Assembly (NCBI GenBank): GCA_028871475.1
Contig: JAGWMZ010000002.1
Span: forward strand, 186,001 to 250,000
Reading direction: 5' to 3'
Length of the DNA stretch: 64,000 nucleotides
Source: Sphingomonadales bacterium
GTDB lineage: Bacteria > Pseudomonadota > Alphaproteobacteria > Sphingomonadales > Sphingomonadaceae
Shown here: positions 26,928 to 37,400 of the stretch, piece after piece
Layout of the letters: the number at the start of each line of letters is the position of its first letter
Position numbering within the stretch: the stretch's first letter is position 1
Made by a program: the position numbers and the translations under genes
Notes under the pieces: generated by a model
What the model was told of the DNA's origin: nothing
The model's input: only the letters and a program-made list of their open reading frames with translations
Database searches by the model: none

Positions 26928-28139
26928 ATGCCCAAGATTACCGGCGCCAAGGTCATTGTCACCTGCCCTGGCCGCAATTTCGTCACGCTCAAGATCGAAA
27001 CCGATGAGGGTGTCTATGGGCTTGGCGATGCCACGCTCAACGGTCGCGAACTCTCGGTGGCCAGCTATCTGCAGGATCACGTCATCCCCTGCCTGATCGG
27101 CCGTGACGCGCACCGTATCGAGGATATCTGGCAATATCTCTACAAGGGTGCCTATTGGCGCCGTGGCCCGGTCACCATGACGGCGATCGCCGCGGTCGAC
27201 ATGGCGCTGTGGGACATCAAGGGCAAGATCGCCGGCCTGCCGCTCTATCAGCTGCTGGGCGGGGCCAGCCGCGAGGGCGTGATGGTTTATGGCCACGCCA
27301 ACGGCACCAGCATCGAGGACACGATCGAGGTTGCGCTGGATTATCAGAAGCAGGGCTACAAGGCGATCCGCCTGCAATGCGGCGTGCCGGGCATGGCCAG
27401 CACCTATGGCGTCTCGAAGGACAAGTATTTCTACGAGCCTGCTGACGCTGATCTGCCGACCGAAAACGTCTGGAACACCAGCAAATATCTGCGCGTGGTG
27501 CCCGAACTGTTCAAGGCCGCGCGTGAGGCGCTGGGCTGGGACGTGCATCTGCTGCATGACATCCATCACCGCCTGACGCCGATCGAGGCGGGCCGTCTGG
27601 GCAAGGATCTGGAGCCCTATCGCCCCTTCTGGCTGGAAGATGCGACCCCTGCCGAAAATCAGGAAGCCTTCAGGCTGATCCGCCAGCACACCACCGCGCC
27701 GCTGGCCGTGGGCGAGATCTTCAACTCGATCTGGGACGCGAAGGATCTCATCCAGAATCAGCTGATCGACTATATCCGCGCGACGGTGGTGCATGCCGGC
27801 GGCATCACCCATCTGCGGCGGATTGCGGCGCTGGCCGACCTTTACCAGATCCGCACCGGCTGCCATGGCGCCACCGATCTCTCGCCGGTGTGCATGGCCG
27901 CCGCGCTGCATTTCGACCTGTCGGTGCCCAATTTCGGCATTCAGGAATATATGCGCCACACGGCGGAAACCGATGCGGTCTTCCCCCATGCCTATACCTT
28001 CGAGGATGGCATGATGCATCCGGGCGAAAAGCCGGGCCTTGGTGTGGAGATCGACGAGGAACTGGCCGCCCAATATGAATACAAACGCGCCTTCCTGCCG
28101 GTGAACCGGCTGGAAGACGGCACGATGTACAACTGGTAA
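26928..28139 (+). CDS. manD: D-mannonate dehydratase, enolase superfamily ManD type
   Basis: Dehydrates D-mannonate to 2-keto-3-deoxygluconate. The 403-residue enolase-superfamily protein has the residues described for the Novosphingobium aromaticivorans ManD: Arg in [10 protein letters not shown], the Tyr loop after STYG, the metal ligand and His in LLHDIHHRL, Glu in FWLEDATP and Glu in AVGEIFNS. The C-terminus ends [10 protein letters not shown], as in that family. The ATG at 26928 follows AGGAAGAACCC; the track start (26835) adds an unlikely leader. It is the first gene of the catabolic operon and replaces the unrelated UxuA used by enteric bacteria. An operator lies 225 bp upstream. Confidence 0.95.
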   Translation: MPKITGAKVIVTCPGRNFVTLKIETDEGVYGLGDATLNGRELSVASYLQDHVIPCLIGRDAHRIEDIWQYLYKGAYWRRGPVTMTAIAAVDMALWDIKGKIAGLPLYQLLGGASREGVMVYGHANGTSIEDTIEVALDYQKQGYKAIRLQCGVPGMASTYGVSKDKYFYEPADADLPTENVWNTSKYLRVVPELFKAAREALGWDVHLLHDIHHRLTPIEAGRLGKDLEPYRPFWLEDATPAENQEAFRLIRQHTTAPLAVGEIFNSIWDAKDLIQNQLIDYIRATVVHAGGITHLRRIAALADLYQIRTGCHGATDLSPVCMAAALHFDLSVPNFGIQEYMRHTAETDAVFPHAYTFEDGMMHPGEKPGLGVEIDEELAAQYEYKRAFLPVNRLEDGTMYNW

Positions 28140-28145
28140 ACCATC

Positions 28146-29417
28146 GTGGAGCAGGTCAAGCCGAAAGGGCGCATCCGCTGGATCGTCTGCGCATTGCTGT
28201 TTGCCGCGGTGGTGCTCAGCTACATCGACCGGCTGGTGCTGCCCACGCTCAAGCCCGCCCTGCAGGCCCGCTATGGCTGGAGCGAGACCGGCTATGCCAG
28301 CCTCGCCATCTGGTTTCAGGCGGGTTACGGCCTGGCCTATGTCATCTTCGGGCGGTTGATCGACCGCATCGGCGCGCGTACCGGCTATGCGCTGGCGGTG
28401 GGGTTGTGGACACTGGGCCATATGCTCCACGCCTGCTTTACCAGCACCACGGGCATGCTCATCGCGCGCATCCCGCTGGCGATTGGTGAGGCGGGGACGT
28501 TCCCCGCCGCGCTCTCGGCCACCAATGAATGGTTCCCCCGGCGCGAGCGGGCGCTGGCCATCGGCATTTTCAATGCTGGCTCCAATGTCGGGGCCATCGT
28601 TACCCCGCTGCTGGTGCCGATCATCGCGGTGACGCTGGGTTGGCGCTGGGCCTTCATCCTCACCGGCCTGCTGACGGTGGTGTGGCTGGCGGCCTGGCTG
28701 CTGATCTATCGCCGCCCGCGCGACAAGGCGGGGCTGAGCGCTGAAGAACTGGCCTGGATCGAGGCCGACCCGGTCGAGCCGCAGCGCCCTGTGCCATTTC
28801 TGGCGCTGTTCCGCCATCGCCAGACCTGGGCCTATCTGATGGGCCGCTTCCTGATCGATCCCGTCTGGTGGACCTTCCTGTTCTGGCTGCCTGACTTCTT
28901 CAACCGGCAGTATCACGTCAAGATGCTCGATTTCGGGCCGCCGCTCATTGCCGTCTATCTGCTGGCCGATGTCGGCTCGGTGGGCGGGGGCTGGCTGTCC
29001 TCGCGGCTGATGGGGCGCGGCTGGTCGACCAACAGGGCACGCAAGGGAGCGATGGGTTTCTGCGCGCTCTTCGCGCTGCCCATCGCCTTTGCCGCCCATG
29101 CGCCCTCGATGTGGGCGGCGGTGGGGCTGATCGGCCTTGCCTGCGCCGCGCATCAGGGTTTTTCGGCCAATGTCTATGCACTGCCCGGAGACCTGTTTCC
29201 GCGCTGGATGGCAGGCTCTGTCATCGGCATCGGCGGGCTTTCGGGCGCGCTGGGCGGCATGCTGATGGCCAAATATGCGGGCATCATCCTGCAAACCGTC
29301 GGCAGCTTTCAGCCGATCTTCGTCATTGCCTCCTGCGCCTATCTGGTGGCGCTTCTCGTCATTCACCTGATCGTCCCGCGTTACGGTCCGCTCACGCTTT
29401 CGGAAAACCCCGCATGA
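28146..29417 (+). CDS. ExuT-like MFS hexuronate transporter
   Basis: A 423-residue 12-helix major facilitator of the anion:cation symporter group (ExuT/GudP-like). It begins with LSYIDRLVLPTLKPALQARYGWSE and has the inter-helix motif GRLIDRIGARTGYALAVG and the family block IPLAIGEAGTFPAALSATNEWFPRRERALA. It probably moves glucuronate or another hexuronate from periplasm to cytoplasm with protons. It starts at GTG 28146, six bases after manD, and its stop overlaps the uxaC start by ATGA, so it is inside a tightly coupled operon. Substrate is inferred from context. Confidence 0.9.
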   Translation: MEQVKPKGRIRWIVCALLFAAVVLSYIDRLVLPTLKPALQARYGWSETGYASLAIWFQAGYGLAYVIFGRLIDRIGARTGYALAVGLWTLGHMLHACFTSTTGMLIARIPLAIGEAGTFPAALSATNEWFPRRERALAIGIFNAGSNVGAIVTPLLVPIIAVTLGWRWAFILTGLLTVVWLAAWLLIYRRPRDKAGLSAEELAWIEADPVEPQRPVPFLALFRHRQTWAYLMGRFLIDPVWWTFLFWLPDFFNRQYHVKMLDFGPPLIAVYLLADVGSVGGGWLSSRLMGRGWSTNRARKGAMGFCALFALPIAFAAHAPSMWAAVGLIGLACAAHQGFSANVYALPGDLFPRWMAGSVIGIGGLSGALGGMLMAKYAGIILQTVGSFQPIFVIASCAYLVALLVIHLIVPRYGPLTLSENPA

Positions 29418-30826
29418 AGCCCCTTCATCTCCATCCCGACCGCCTGTTTCCGGCCGAGACGCGCACGCGCGACATCGCCCGCGCGCTTTACGCCACGGTG
29501 GCGGATCTGCCCATCATAAGCCCGCATGGCCACACCGACCCGCGCTGGTTTGCCTATGACGAGCCTTTCGCGAACCCGTCCGACCTGCTGATCGTGCCTG
29601 ATCATTACGTGTTCCGGATGTTGATGAGCCAGGGCGTCAAGCTGGAGGAACTGGGCATTCCCACCGTGGACGGCAGCCCGACCGAAACCGACTCGCGCGC
29701 CATCTGGCGCCTCTTCGCCGCGAACTACCATCTCTTCGCCGGCACGCCTTCGCGCCAGTGGCTGGATTGGGTCTTTGCCGAGGTCTTCGCCATCGATGTG
29801 CGGCTGGAGAGTGCCAGTGCCGAGCTGTATTACGACACGATCGACGCCGCGCTGAAGACGCCCGAATTCCGCCCACGCGCCCTGTTCGAGCGGTTCAACA
29901 TCGAGGCCATCGCCACCACCGAAGGGCCGCTCGACAGGCTGGAGCACCACAAGGCGATCCGCGAGAGCGGCTGGGGCGGCAAGGTCGTCACCGCCTATCG
30001 CCCCGATCCGGTGATGGACCCGGAGAGCGCCGGTTTCATCGAGAAGGTTAAGGCCTTCTGCGCCATGACGGGCGAGGATGCGGGCAGCTTTGCCGGCTAT
30101 CTGCGCGCGCATGAAAAGCGCCGCGCCGATTTTCGCGCGGCCGGCGCCACCAGCACCGACCACGGCCACCCCACCGCCTTCACCGTCCATTTGAGCGCGC
30201 CCGAGATCGAGGCGCTCTACGCCAGGGTTATGGCCGGGCCCGTTTCGGCACAGGATGCCGAGTTGTTCCGCGGGCATATGCTGGTGGAAATGGCGCGCAT
30301 GTCGATCGAGGATGGCATGGTGATGCAGCTTCACCCGGGCGTCTGGCGCAGCCACAATGATTCCGTTCTGGCTCGTTTCGGCCGCGACAAGGGTGGCGAC
30401 ATTCCCATGCCGGGTGAGTTCGTGCAGGCGCTCAAGCCCCTGCTCGACCTCTATGGCAATGATCCGCGCCTGACGCTCATCCTCTTCACGCTGGATGAGG
30501 ACGTCTACAGCCGCGAACTCGCCCCGCTGGCGGGGCACTATCCCGCGCTGAGGCTGGGCCCGCCATGGTGGTTCCATGACAGCCCCGAGGGGATGCGCCG
30601 CTTCCGCGAACGCACGACGGAAACCGCCGGTTTCTACAACACCGTGGGCTTCAATGATGACACGCGCGCCTTCCTGTCGATCCCGGCGCGCCATGACGTG
30701 GCCCGCCGCATGGATTGCGGCTGGCTGGCACAACTGGTTGTCGAACATCGGCTGGAACAGGATGAGGCCTTCGATCTGGCGCGCGCTCTCGCCTATGATC
30801 TGGCCAAGCAGGCCTACAAACTGTGA
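29414..30826 (+). CDS. uxaC: Glucuronate isomerase UxaC
   Basis: Isomerises D-glucuronate to D-fructuronate (and galacturonate to tagaturonate) in the cytoplasm. The 470-residue protein has the amidohydrolase-like metal motif ISPHGHTDPRWFA near residue 33, IEAIATTEGPLDRLEHHKAI, QLHPGVWRSHN and the C-terminal PARHDVARRMDCGWLAQLV, all typical of UxaC. The start is the ATG at 29414 within ATGA overlapping the transporter stop. The listed ORF from 29111 is the same frame running back through the transporter gene. Its stop overlaps the next gene as TGATG. Confidence 0.96.
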   Translation: MKPLHLHPDRLFPAETRTRDIARALYATVADLPIISPHGHTDPRWFAYDEPFANPSDLLIVPDHYVFRMLMSQGVKLEELGIPTVDGSPTETDSRAIWRLFAANYHLFAGTPSRQWLDWVFAEVFAIDVRLESASAELYYDTIDAALKTPEFRPRALFERFNIEAIATTEGPLDRLEHHKAIRESGWGGKVVTAYRPDPVMDPESAGFIEKVKAFCAMTGEDAGSFAGYLRAHEKRRADFRAAGATSTDHGHPTAFTVHLSAPEIEALYARVMAGPVSAQDAELFRGHMLVEMARMSIEDGMVMQLHPGVWRSHNDSVLARFGRDKGGDIPMPGEFVQALKPLLDLYGNDPRLTLILFTLDEDVYSRELAPLAGHYPALRLGPPWWFHDSPEGMRRFRERTTETAGFYNTVGFNDDTRAFLSIPARHDVARRMDCGWLAQLVVEHRLEQDEAFDLARALAYDLAKQAYKL

Positions 30827-32298
30827 TGCGCCTGAGCGAAGCGGAGCTGACGCAATTGCCGGGCGACGTCACCCGCCCGGGCTATGACCGCGCACAGGTG
30901 ACGGTGGGCGTTGTCCATCTGGGCATTGGTGCGTTCCACCGCGCACATCAGGCGGCGATGTTCGATGATGTGCTGGCTGCGGGTGATCTGCGCTGGGGCA
31001 TTGTGGCGGCATCGCTGCGCTCGCCCACGGTGCGTGAGCAGATGGCGCCGCAGGACGGGCTCTACACCATGCTGGTGCGCGATGGCGCGCAGCAGAGCGC
31101 GCGCATCATCGGTGCGGTGCAAAAGGTGCTGATCGCGCCCGAGACGACCGGTGAATTGCTGGCGGTGATGGCCTCGCCCGACACGCATATCGTCACGCTG
31201 ACCATCACCGAGAAGGGCTACAAGCTCGATCCGGCGACCGGCGCGCTGATCGAGGGTGATCCGCAGCTGGCCGCTGACCTTGCCTCGCTGGACAAGCCGC
31301 AAACGGCGCTGGGCTATATCGTCAAGGCGCTGTCCATGCGCCGCGTGGCGGGGCTGGAGCCCTTTACCGCCATTTCCTGCGACAATCTGCCGCACAACGG
31401 CTCGCGGCTTTATGCCGGCGTGCTGGAACTGGCGACGCGGCATGACCCATCGCTGGCGGCGTGGATTGCGGCCAAGGGTGCTTTCCCCGAAACCATGGTG
31501 GACCGCATCGTGCCTGCCACCACGCCGCAGGACATTGCCGATCTGGCGCAGCGTCTTGGCGTGGAAGACCGCGCCATGGTCAAGACCGAGCCCTTCACGC
31601 AATGGGTGATCGAGGACCGTTTCTGCGGACCCCGGCCTGCCTTTGGCGCTGGCGTGCAACTGACCGGGGCTGTCGCCCCATGGGAGGAGGCCAAGCTGCG
31701 CCTGCTCAATGGCGCCCATAGCGGGATCGCCTATCTGGGCGGTCTGGCGGGGCTGGCCCATGTGCATGAGGTGCTGGAAAAGGCCGAGGCGCGCGGTTTT
31801 GTCGAGCAATTATGGGATGAGGCGCAGGCAACGCTCTCGCCTCCGCCCGAGCTGGATATTGCCGCCTATCGCAAGGCGCTGATGGGTCGTTTCGACAATC
31901 CCGCCCTGATGCACCGCACGCATCAGATCGCCATGGACGGATCGCAGAAGCTGCCGCAGCGGCTGCTGGCGACCATCGCCGCACGCTTGCAGGCAGGGCA
32001 GGGGATCGCGGCGCTCTCGCTGGCTGTCGCGGGCTGGATCCGCTGGCAGGCCGGTGTCGATGATCTGGGGCAGGGCTTCACCGTGGATGATCCGCTGGCA
32101 GGGGCAATCGGCGCGGCACTGGCCGATGCGCCCGATGCCGCCGCGCGGATCGAGGCCGTGCTGGGTATCGAGGCGGTGGTGCCCGCCGCGCTGCGAGGGG
32201 ATGCGGTGCTGCGCAAGGCGCTGACCCATTGGCTGACCGTTCTGGAAACGAAGGGCGCACTGGCCGCGCTGGCCCTTTGCAAGGATGTTGCATGGTGA
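30826..32298 (+). CDS. uxuB: Fructuronate reductase / mannitol dehydrogenase family
   Basis: Reduces D-fructuronate to D-mannonate with NADH, the step between UxaC and ManD. The 490-residue long-chain dehydrogenase has the NAD-binding start VGVVHLGIGAFHRAHQA, the core LTITEKGYKLDPATG and the catalytic Lys-x4-Asn-x2-His block EEAKLRLLNGAHSGIAYLGG. The family also contains mannitol and tagaturonate dehydrogenases; context makes fructuronate reductase the best choice. The ATG at 30826 overlaps the uxaC stop. Its own stop is overlapped 7 bp by the next gene (ATGGTGA), suggesting translational coupling. Confidence 0.92.
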   Translation: MRLSEAELTQLPGDVTRPGYDRAQVTVGVVHLGIGAFHRAHQAAMFDDVLAAGDLRWGIVAASLRSPTVREQMAPQDGLYTMLVRDGAQQSARIIGAVQKVLIAPETTGELLAVMASPDTHIVTLTITEKGYKLDPATGALIEGDPQLAADLASLDKPQTALGYIVKALSMRRVAGLEPFTAISCDNLPHNGSRLYAGVLELATRHDPSLAAWIAAKGAFPETMVDRIVPATTPQDIADLAQRLGVEDRAMVKTEPFTQWVIEDRFCGPRPAFGAGVQLTGAVAPWEEAKLRLLNGAHSGIAYLGGLAGLAHVHEVLEKAEARGFVEQLWDEAQATLSPPPELDIAAYRKALMGRFDNPALMHRTHQIAMDGSQKLPQRLLATIAARLQAGQGIAALSLAVAGWIRWQAGVDDLGQGFTVDDPLAGAIGAALADAPDAAARIEAVLGIEAVVPAALRGDAVLRKALTHWLTVLETKGALAALALCKDVAW

Positions 32299-33938
32299 AG
32301 ACGCTGCTGTCGCTTGCCGGCCTGTCCCTCTCCGCCCTGCTGCTGGCGGCCACACCGGCACTGGCCGATGCGCCCAGGCTGGTGCGCCACGGCACGGCTA
32401 CGCAGCTTGAGGTGCAGGGCAAGCCCATGCTGCTGCTGGCGGGCGAACTGGGCAACAGCAGCGCCTCCAGCGAGGCCTATATGGCGCCGCATTGGAAGCG
32501 CCTGCGCGACATGCATCTCAACACGGTGCTGGCCCCGGTCTCGTGGGAACTGATCGAGCCGAAGGAGGGCCAGTATGACTGGTCCTCGGTCGATATGCTG
32601 ATCCAAAAGGCGCGGGCCAACAATCTCAATCTGGTCTTCCTGTGGTTCGGCGCGTGGAAGAACTCGATGTCGACCTATGTGCCGGGCTGGGTGAAGCGGG
32701 ATGAGGCGCGTTTCCCGCGCGCGCAATTGCCCAATGGGCAGGGGGTGGAGATCCTCTCGCCACTGGCTCCTGCCACGCTGGCGGCGGACGAAAAGGTGTT
32801 TGCCGCCCTGCTCGCCCATATCAAGGCGGTGGATGACAAGCAGAACACCGTGCTGATGGTGCAGGTGGAAAACGAGATCGGCATGCTGCCGGTGGCGCGC
32901 GACTACAGCCCGGCGGCCAACAAGGCCTATGCCGGGCCGGTGCCGCAGGAACTGATGGCGCGGCTGACCCAGCATCACGACACGCTGGTGCCCGGCCTGC
33001 GCCGTCTGTGGGAAGAGCATGGCGCCAAGACCAGCGGCACCTGGGCCGAGGTCTTCGGCCCAGGCAGCGCCGGCGAGGAAGTGTTCACCGCCTGGAGTTA
33101 TGCCCGTTTCGTCGACGGGCTGACCCGCGCGGGCAAGGCGGCCTACGATCTGCCGATGTATGTGAATGTGGCGCTCAACCGCCCCGGCCGCGCGCCGGGC
33201 GAATATCCCAGCGGCGGGCCCTTGCCGCATCTGATCGACGTTTGGAAAGCCGGGGCGCCGAGCCTCGATTTCCTGTCGCCCGACATCTATTTTCCCAATT
33301 TCGTCGACATCGTGAACATCTACAAGCGGCCCGACAATCCGCTGTTCATTCCCGAGGCGAACAATGCCGACCATCCGCAGGTGCCCGGCAATGCCTTTTA
33401 CGCCATCGGCAAGCTGGATGCGATCGGCTTTGGCCCCTTCTCGATCGAATCGATTGACGAAAAGCCGGGGGCCTTCGCCAGGGCCTATGACGTGCTCGAA
33501 CAGATCACGCCGCAGATTCTGGCCGCGCAGGGAACCGGGCGCATGTCGGCCTTCCGCCCGCGCTCGCTCTATGACGGCACGCTGATCTATGAGCCGGTGA
33601 CCGAGCGGATCGGCAATTATCTCTTCACGGTAAGCTTTGCCGATATCATGAAGCCGCAGGCGAATGCCGCGACCGGCAATGCCGGGGCGATCATCATCCA
33701 GACTGGCGCCGATGATTATCTGATTGCCGGTCAGGGTGTTACCGTCACCTTCAAGCCGGTTGGACCCGGGCCGGAGCAGGCAGGGATCGGTAGCGATTGG
33801 GAAGGGCGCTTTGACGCTTCGGGCCGGTGGATCGCCGGTCGGCTGCTCAATGGCGACCAGACTCACCAGGGGCGGCATGTACGGCTTGAGCCGGGCGAGT
33901 TCCAGATTCAGCGCGTCAATTTGTACCGCTACCAATAG
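32292..33938 (+). CDS. Exported GH35-type glycoside hydrolase (DUF5597)
   Basis: A 548-residue secreted enzyme. A signal peptide (LLSLAGLSLSALLLAATPALA) precedes a TIM barrel of the GH35 beta-galactosidase kind: HWKRLRDMHLNTVLAPVSWELIEPKEGQYDW, then the acid/base region VLMVQVENEIGML, and a later Glu candidate in NPLFIPEANNADHP. The C-terminal ~150 residues resemble the DUF5597 beta domain. Relatives in Cellvibrio act on galactosyl side chains of plant hemicellulose, so it may trim xyloglucan or xylan decorations. It is the last gene of the manD operon by 7-bp overlap. Exact substrate unknown. Confidence 0.85.
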   Translation: MVKTLLSLAGLSLSALLLAATPALADAPRLVRHGTATQLEVQGKPMLLLAGELGNSSASSEAYMAPHWKRLRDMHLNTVLAPVSWELIEPKEGQYDWSSVDMLIQKARANNLNLVFLWFGAWKNSMSTYVPGWVKRDEARFPRAQLPNGQGVEILSPLAPATLAADEKVFAALLAHIKAVDDKQNTVLMVQVENEIGMLPVARDYSPAANKAYAGPVPQELMARLTQHHDTLVPGLRRLWEEHGAKTSGTWAEVFGPGSAGEEVFTAWSYARFVDGLTRAGKAAYDLPMYVNVALNRPGRAPGEYPSGGPLPHLIDVWKAGAPSLDFLSPDIYFPNFVDIVNIYKRPDNPLFIPEANNADHPQVPGNAFYAIGKLDAIGFGPFSIESIDEKPGAFARAYDVLEQITPQILAAQGTGRMSAFRPRSLYDGTLIYEPVTERIGNYLFTVSFADIMKPQANAATGNAGAIIIQTGADDYLIAGQGVTVTFKPVGPGPEQAGIGSDWEGRFDASGRWIAGRLLNGDQTHQGRHVRLEPGEFQIQRVNLYRYQ

Positions 33939-33952
33939 ATACAAATCTGTGG

Positions 33953-33980
33953 TTGACAGGGGCTTATGGGAGATTATTGA
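33953..33980 (+). promoter_or_regulatory. Candidate sigma-70 promoter TTGACA-16-TATTGA
   Basis: Perfect -35 TTGACA (33953-33958) and a weak -10 TATTGA (33975-33980). The perfect operator starts 8 bp after the -10, over the likely start site, as in classic LacI repression. Confidence 0.5.
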
Positions 33981-33987
33981 TCGCTTC

Positions 33988-34001
33988 TGATAGCGCTATC
34001 A
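33988..34001. promoter_or_regulatory. LacI-type operator TGATAGCGCTATCA (perfect palindrome)
   Basis: A 14-bp perfect palindrome just downstream of a TTGACA promoter and about 470 bp before the TonB receptor. It is the best copy of the motif shared with 26690 and 34393. Confidence 0.85.
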
Positions 34002-34063
34002 AAACGATGTGAAACAACATCAACGGTGGCGTGACAGAGAGGATTGCGTCGATGAAGGTCAGC

Positions 34064-34077
34064 ACAGACATGTCTGT
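34064..34077. promoter_or_regulatory. Perfect palindrome ACAGACATGTCTGT
   Basis: A 14-bp perfect palindrome unlike the LacI-type sites, in the same non-coding region. Possibly an operator for a second regulator. No cognate gene is evident nearby. Confidence 0.4.
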
Positions 34078-34392
34078 TCGATCCCCATCGCGGAGCCTCT
34101 GCTCCTGCGTGGTGGGATCTGCCGCGCGCATGGGCCGAGCCTGGTTCGTCCGGGCTCCTCAATGCGCCGTTGCTTTTGCCATGCTGGAAAATGACTGCAG
34201 TATAAGTGACGTAGGTATAGCTGCCTGGTCATGAGGGTGGCAGCGATGTCCTCAAGCGTGGCTTATGCGACATAGGGCGGCGTGGTGCCGTCAAGTGGGA
34301 TGCCGGGCCGGCGCGCAAGGGCCTGCGTGGTTGGTGAATGTCGGCAAGGCTGGTGGTCTTGGGCCGTAGGAACGTGTTTTTTTAACCAAAAA

Positions 34393-34406
34393 TGATAGCG
34401 CTAACG
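34393..34406. promoter_or_regulatory. LacI-type operator TGATAGCGCTAACG
   Basis: Matches the perfect operator over its left half and core, with a diverged right end. It lies 63-76 bp before the TonB receptor start in an AT-richer stretch (TTTTTTTAACCAAAAA). Confidence 0.75.
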
Positions 34407-34468
34407 TCAAAAATGGCCTGCCTCGATGCGAAGGCGCTGTCAGGCATGTTTGGGAATAGGGTGTGCAC

Positions 34469-37400
34469 ATGAATTACCGCAAGATGACCGTGATGATGGG
34501 GCTGGCTACGGGCGTTTCCAGCTTCGGATTGCTCGCTACGCCGGCCATGGCGCAACAGGCGCCCGCAACTGCAACCGCACCGGCCGCGCCTGCCGCTTCG
34601 GACCAGGCGCAGGCCAGTGAAATCGTTGTGACCGGCTATCGCGCCAGCCTGCAGCGCTCGGCAGAGATCAAGAAGAACAACGTCGGCCTGACCGAAACCA
34701 TTCTGGCCGAAGACATCGGCAAGTTCCCCGATTCGAACATCGCTGAATCGCTGAACCGCGTGCCGGGCGTGACCATCACCCGCGACAACGACGGCGAAGG
34801 CGTCAACGCGGCCATTCGCGGTCTGGGTTCGGCCTTCACGCAGGTCACGCTCAATGGTGCGGCGATCATGGTCGGTTCGACCGGCACCGCCGATGGTTCG
34901 GGCACCGGTCGTCAGGTCGACCTCAACTATTTCCCCACCGAACTCTTCACCTCGATCACCGTCGAGAAGAGCTCGCGCGCCGACATCCTCGAAGGCGGTG
35001 CCGCCGGGTCGATCGACCTGCGCACGGCCCATCCCTTCGACCGCCCCGGCACGCATTACTCACTGTCGATGGACGGCATCTACAACACCAACGCTGGCAA
35101 GCCCGGTTACAAGGGCGCCGCCGTTTTCAGCACCACCAAGGGTGAATTCGGCGTCCTCGTCGGCGTGTCGGGCATCAGCAACCAGGTCAATTCCGACGGT
35201 TTTGAATCGATTGGCTGGACCGAGCCCAACCTTTCCGCCGCGCAGAACACCACCTCGTCGCGCAACAACATCAACGGCACCGGCAGCAACGGCAGCACCT
35301 GGTCCATCCCCGGCACGGTTCCGGCGGGCGCAGGCAATGGTCTGACCACGGGCAGCACGCTGAACCAGGCGGCCTTGCTGGCGCTCAACCCGGGCCTGTC
35401 GATCACGCAGCTGAACCAGGCGCTGATCCCACGCCTTGGCCGCGTGTTCAACGAATACGGTTCGCGCAAGCGCATCACCGGCGTCGTCTCGCTGGAATAC
35501 AAGGGTGATGACAACGGTCTGCACCTCTATCTGGACAGCATGCTGACCAAGGCGCGCAACCAGGAACAGCGCATTGACATGGACTGGATCGTCCGTAACG
35601 GCAGCGCCATTCCCATCGGTCTGCAGGTTGACCCCAATGGCGTTGTAACCTCGGGCACCTTCGCCAATGCGCAGTCGTTCCTGGAATATCGTCCCTATGA
35701 CGAAAAGCTGACCTATTACGGCTTCAACCCGGGCGGCGAATATCAGGCCACCGACCACCTGAAGCTGGAGTTGAAGGCCGACCTGACGCACAGCAGCTTC
35801 TATCGCCAGTCGCCTTCGGTGCTGGTGGCAACGGCGCTGGGCAGTGGCGATACCGTCAACTATACCAACAACAATGGCAACATCGGCATTGCCTCGAGCA
35901 CGGATCTCGACAATCCGGCCAACTTCTTCTGGAACAGCCAGTCGCGCGTCAACATTCAGGACGAACGCCGCCAGACCACCACGAAGGGCATCCGCGGCAG
36001 CATCAAGTGGGATCACGACGATCTGGTGCTGCGCGTGGGCGCTGCCTATGACAACAACTACCGCAACATCGTTGCCTACGACAACAGCGCGCTGTGGCAG
36101 AACGCAGTGTGCGGCAACAACCCCAATGTTGCCCTGCTGGCGCCCAACACGTCGCCGGCCTGCAACGGGGCGAATGCGCCTGGCTCGGCGGCTGCCAACT
36201 ATCCGGGTTACGGCACGGGTTACACCGCCGGCGCCACCACGCCGATCGCCTATCAGGGTTCGCTGATCCCGCAGTCGGCTCTGGCCAGCTATCTGATCCC
36301 GGGTCCCAAGGGCTTTGTCACGGTCAACTGGCCGGCCTTTGCCGCGGCGTCGAACTACAACCAGTTCAACAACTCGGCTCCCTTCTCGACCTCGTCGAAC
36401 ACGGGCGCCAACTCGGGTCAGTTCCAGGAAAAGAACTTCGGCGCCTATGTCGAAGCTGACGACAAGTTCGAGTTCGGCGACAACACGCTGCGCCTCAACG
36501 GTGGTGTGCGCTTCATCCACACCAACCAGCGCATCGGCGGTTATGTGGCCAATGGCACCGTCGCCCAGCAGAACGCGAACCTGCAGAACGGTGGCTATTA
36601 TCCCACCGTTGGTTTTGCGGCCTATAATTTCATCAACACCTACAATTCCTACAGCTATGCCCTGCCGGCCTTCACGGCGGATCTGAACGTGGGCCGCCAT
36701 GCGGTGTTCCGTGCCAGCTGGTCGAAGACGCTGACCCGTCCCGATCCCAATGCCATGCTGCCGGGCGTCAACTTCTCCGATCCGTCGGCCTATCAGGTCA
36801 CGCTGGGCAACCCCGCCCTGGCGCCTTACCTGTCGAAGAACCTCGACCTTGGCTTTGAATATTACACGGGCAAGGAAGGCTACATCGCCATTGCGGCCTA
36901 TCGCAAGTCGATCACCGGTTTCACCCAGTCGCAGAACATCAGCGGCACCTTCGGCCAGCTGGCGCAGTACGGTATCAACATCAACACCGTGACCCAGCAG
37001 CAGGCCCTTGTGATCAACTCGCAGGGCGGCAACAACTCGCCGATCTCGATCAGCGAGCAGGTCAATGCCGGCAATCTGGTGATCAATGGCGGCGAATTCA
37101 CGATCGTTCAGCCGCTCGACTTCCTGCTTGCCTCGCATGGCATCAAGGGTCTGGGCGTGATCGCGAACCTGACGGTGATCGACCAGTCGAGCCAGAGCGG
37201 CGTTTATGCCACCGGCGTGCCCCACACCAGCTACAATCTGACGCTGTATTACGATCACAAGGGCGTTTCGGCCCGCGTGCTCTACAACTACACGGGTGGT
37301 TCGCTGGCGGCGCAGGGCCCGCAGAACGGTCTGAACGGTTTTGGCATCTACAGCGATCCGCACAAGGAACTGGACTTTTCGTCCAACTTTGATCTGGAGA

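Larger units (their letters stand above)
33939..34468. other. 530-bp non-coding region with promoter, two operators and a palindrome
   Basis: No ORF here has the codon pattern of its neighbours; the listed 60-73 aa ORFs contain many rare codons. The region holds a sigma-70-like promoter at 33953, operators at 33988 and 34393, and an ACAGACATGTCTGT palindrome at 34064. It is unusually long for this densely packed locus. The two operators are 405 bp apart. Confidence 0.65.

Noticed and set aside
26895-29366. 823-aa minus-strand ORF
   Set aside because: Antisense to manD and the MFS gene; no recognisable motif.
34031-34234. 67-aa and overlapping small ORFs before the TonB receptor
   Set aside because: Atypical codons, no ribosome site, and regulatory palindromes inside or beside them.
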